Shown: in pieces, positions 9,457 to 13,361 of the stretch
How the letters are laid out: each line of letters begins with the position of its first letter
Position numbering within the stretch: position 1 is the stretch's first letter
Notes under the pieces: generated by a model
The model's database searches: none
What the model was told of the DNA's origin: nothing
The model's input: the letters and a program-made list of their open reading frames with translations, nothing else
Assembly: GCA_937928035.1 (NCBI GenBank)
Contig: CALFWA010000090.1
Coordinates: 1-13,361, forward strand
Source: an uncultured Caldilinea sp.
GTDB lineage: Bacteria; Chloroflexota; Anaerolineae; Caldilineales; Caldilineaceae
Reading direction: 5' to 3'
Length of the DNA: 13,361 bases
Translations under genes and position numbers: made by a program

Positions 9457-9812
9457 TGAATTCACTCCGCTTGCGGTGATGGTGTGGTCTTGCCTTTCGG
9501 CTATGAAAATTCCCTGCATGCCCGCATGGGCGAAAAATAGGATTGTTTCTTTGCTTATACACTGCTAGTATACTCAAAGTCGAATGGAAGTCACAGGGAG
9601 TAAACAGACAATTGTCGGAAACCTCTATGCCCATCCATAAATCATAATCATCGTTAACAGCGTTTTTACAAGAACAAGATAGAGTTGGTGTCAGTTGTCG
9701 TCGGATGAAGGATTCTCATGAAATACGGCCTTCAGGAAAATCTCGAGCCTCCAAAGATGGTCAATAGCGCACCGACTATCCGTAACGTTTTTGAAGTTGC
9801 ACCGGAGGAGTT
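9457..9812. promoter_or_regulatory. Divergent intergenic region upstream of trpB and the subtilase gene
   Basis: These 356 nt hold no convincing gene. Towards trpB the minus strand carries TATACT (9572-9567, within the palindrome AGTATACT at 9567-9574) and TATAAG (9559-9554) as possible -10 boxes, without a good -35. Between them and trpB a short stem GCCC/GGGC lies about 9519-9530, with no T-run after it in the trp direction. A minus-strand 8-codon ORF there contains no Trp codons, so it is not a trp leader peptide. I see no T-box or TRAP-type GAG/TAG repeats. Towards the subtilase nothing matches a good promoter; GGAGGAG at 9804-9810 is its ribosome-binding site. The 62-codon plus ORF beginning at 9718 runs out of frame into the subtilase and is judged chance. 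Confidence 0.35.

Positions 9813-13361
<3,549 letters not shown>

Noticed and set aside
9457..9519. 21-residue N-terminal extension of TrpB
   Set aside because: ATG 9456 has a better ribosome-binding site and gives the normal TrpB length.
9516..9535. Hairpin GCCC/GGGC followed by an A-run on the plus strand, considered as a terminator
   Set aside because: Stem is only about 4 bp, and the T-run lies 5' of the stem on the trp strand, so it is not an intrinsic terminator in either direction.

Overview
The window is a GC-rich bacterial chromosome segment with ordinary housekeeping genes and secreted proteins, and no sign of phage, plasmid or insertion sequences. The protein mix suggests Chloroflexota (Anaerolineae/Caldilineae-like): a CAP-LysM secreted protein, a long-form PLP cysteine-synthase-like enzyme, a CGNR/ABATE regulator, and a large subtilase with PA, PPC-like and DUF11-like parts. 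This is an inference from family composition, not from a marker gene. No rRNA, tRNA or CRISPR was seen.

Layout, left to right. (1) 1-712, minus: secreted CAP-domain protein with a C-terminal LysM, cut by the left edge. (2) 950-3719, plus: a close-packed trio of fold-type-II PLP enzyme, two-domain thioredoxin-like protein (first domain degenerate, second with WCGPC), and a GNAT acetyltransferase of the O-GlcNAcase C-terminal-domain type. (3) 3716-4348, minus: a CGNR zinc-finger/ABATE putative regulator whose stop overlaps the GNAT stop. Its promoter lies back to back with a strong plus-strand promoter, and the two share one -35 box. Four alternating GTAAC/GTTAC half-sites cover both. The plus promoter drives two small predicted membrane-associated proteins, 80 aa (4597-4839) and 47 aa (4908-5051). 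This regulator/small-protein unit is the most novel-looking part of the window. (4) 5145-6086, minus: a DMT/EamA transporter. (5) 6216-6757, plus: remains of an M19 membrane-dipeptidase gene with N- and C-terminal parts in different frames and the middle missing. (6) 6759-9456, minus: trpB-trpA-Nudix, each junction a 4-nt ATGA overlap, so probably one translationally coupled operon. (7) 9457-9812: divergent intergenic region. (8) 9813-13361, plus: secreted subtilisin-like protease, open to the right edge (1183 codons visible).

How the genes fit together: trpA and trpB make the tryptophan synthase complex, with a Nudix hydrolase co-translated. The PLP enzyme and thioredoxin-like protein probably form a sulfur/redox or amino-acid unit of unknown substrate. 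The CGNR protein plausibly controls itself and the small-protein pair through the shared promoter. The two proteins at the window ends are exported. Three real genes are easily missed by simple ORF calling: the two edge-truncated genes (1-712 and 9813-13361), and the 47-aa gene because it is short.
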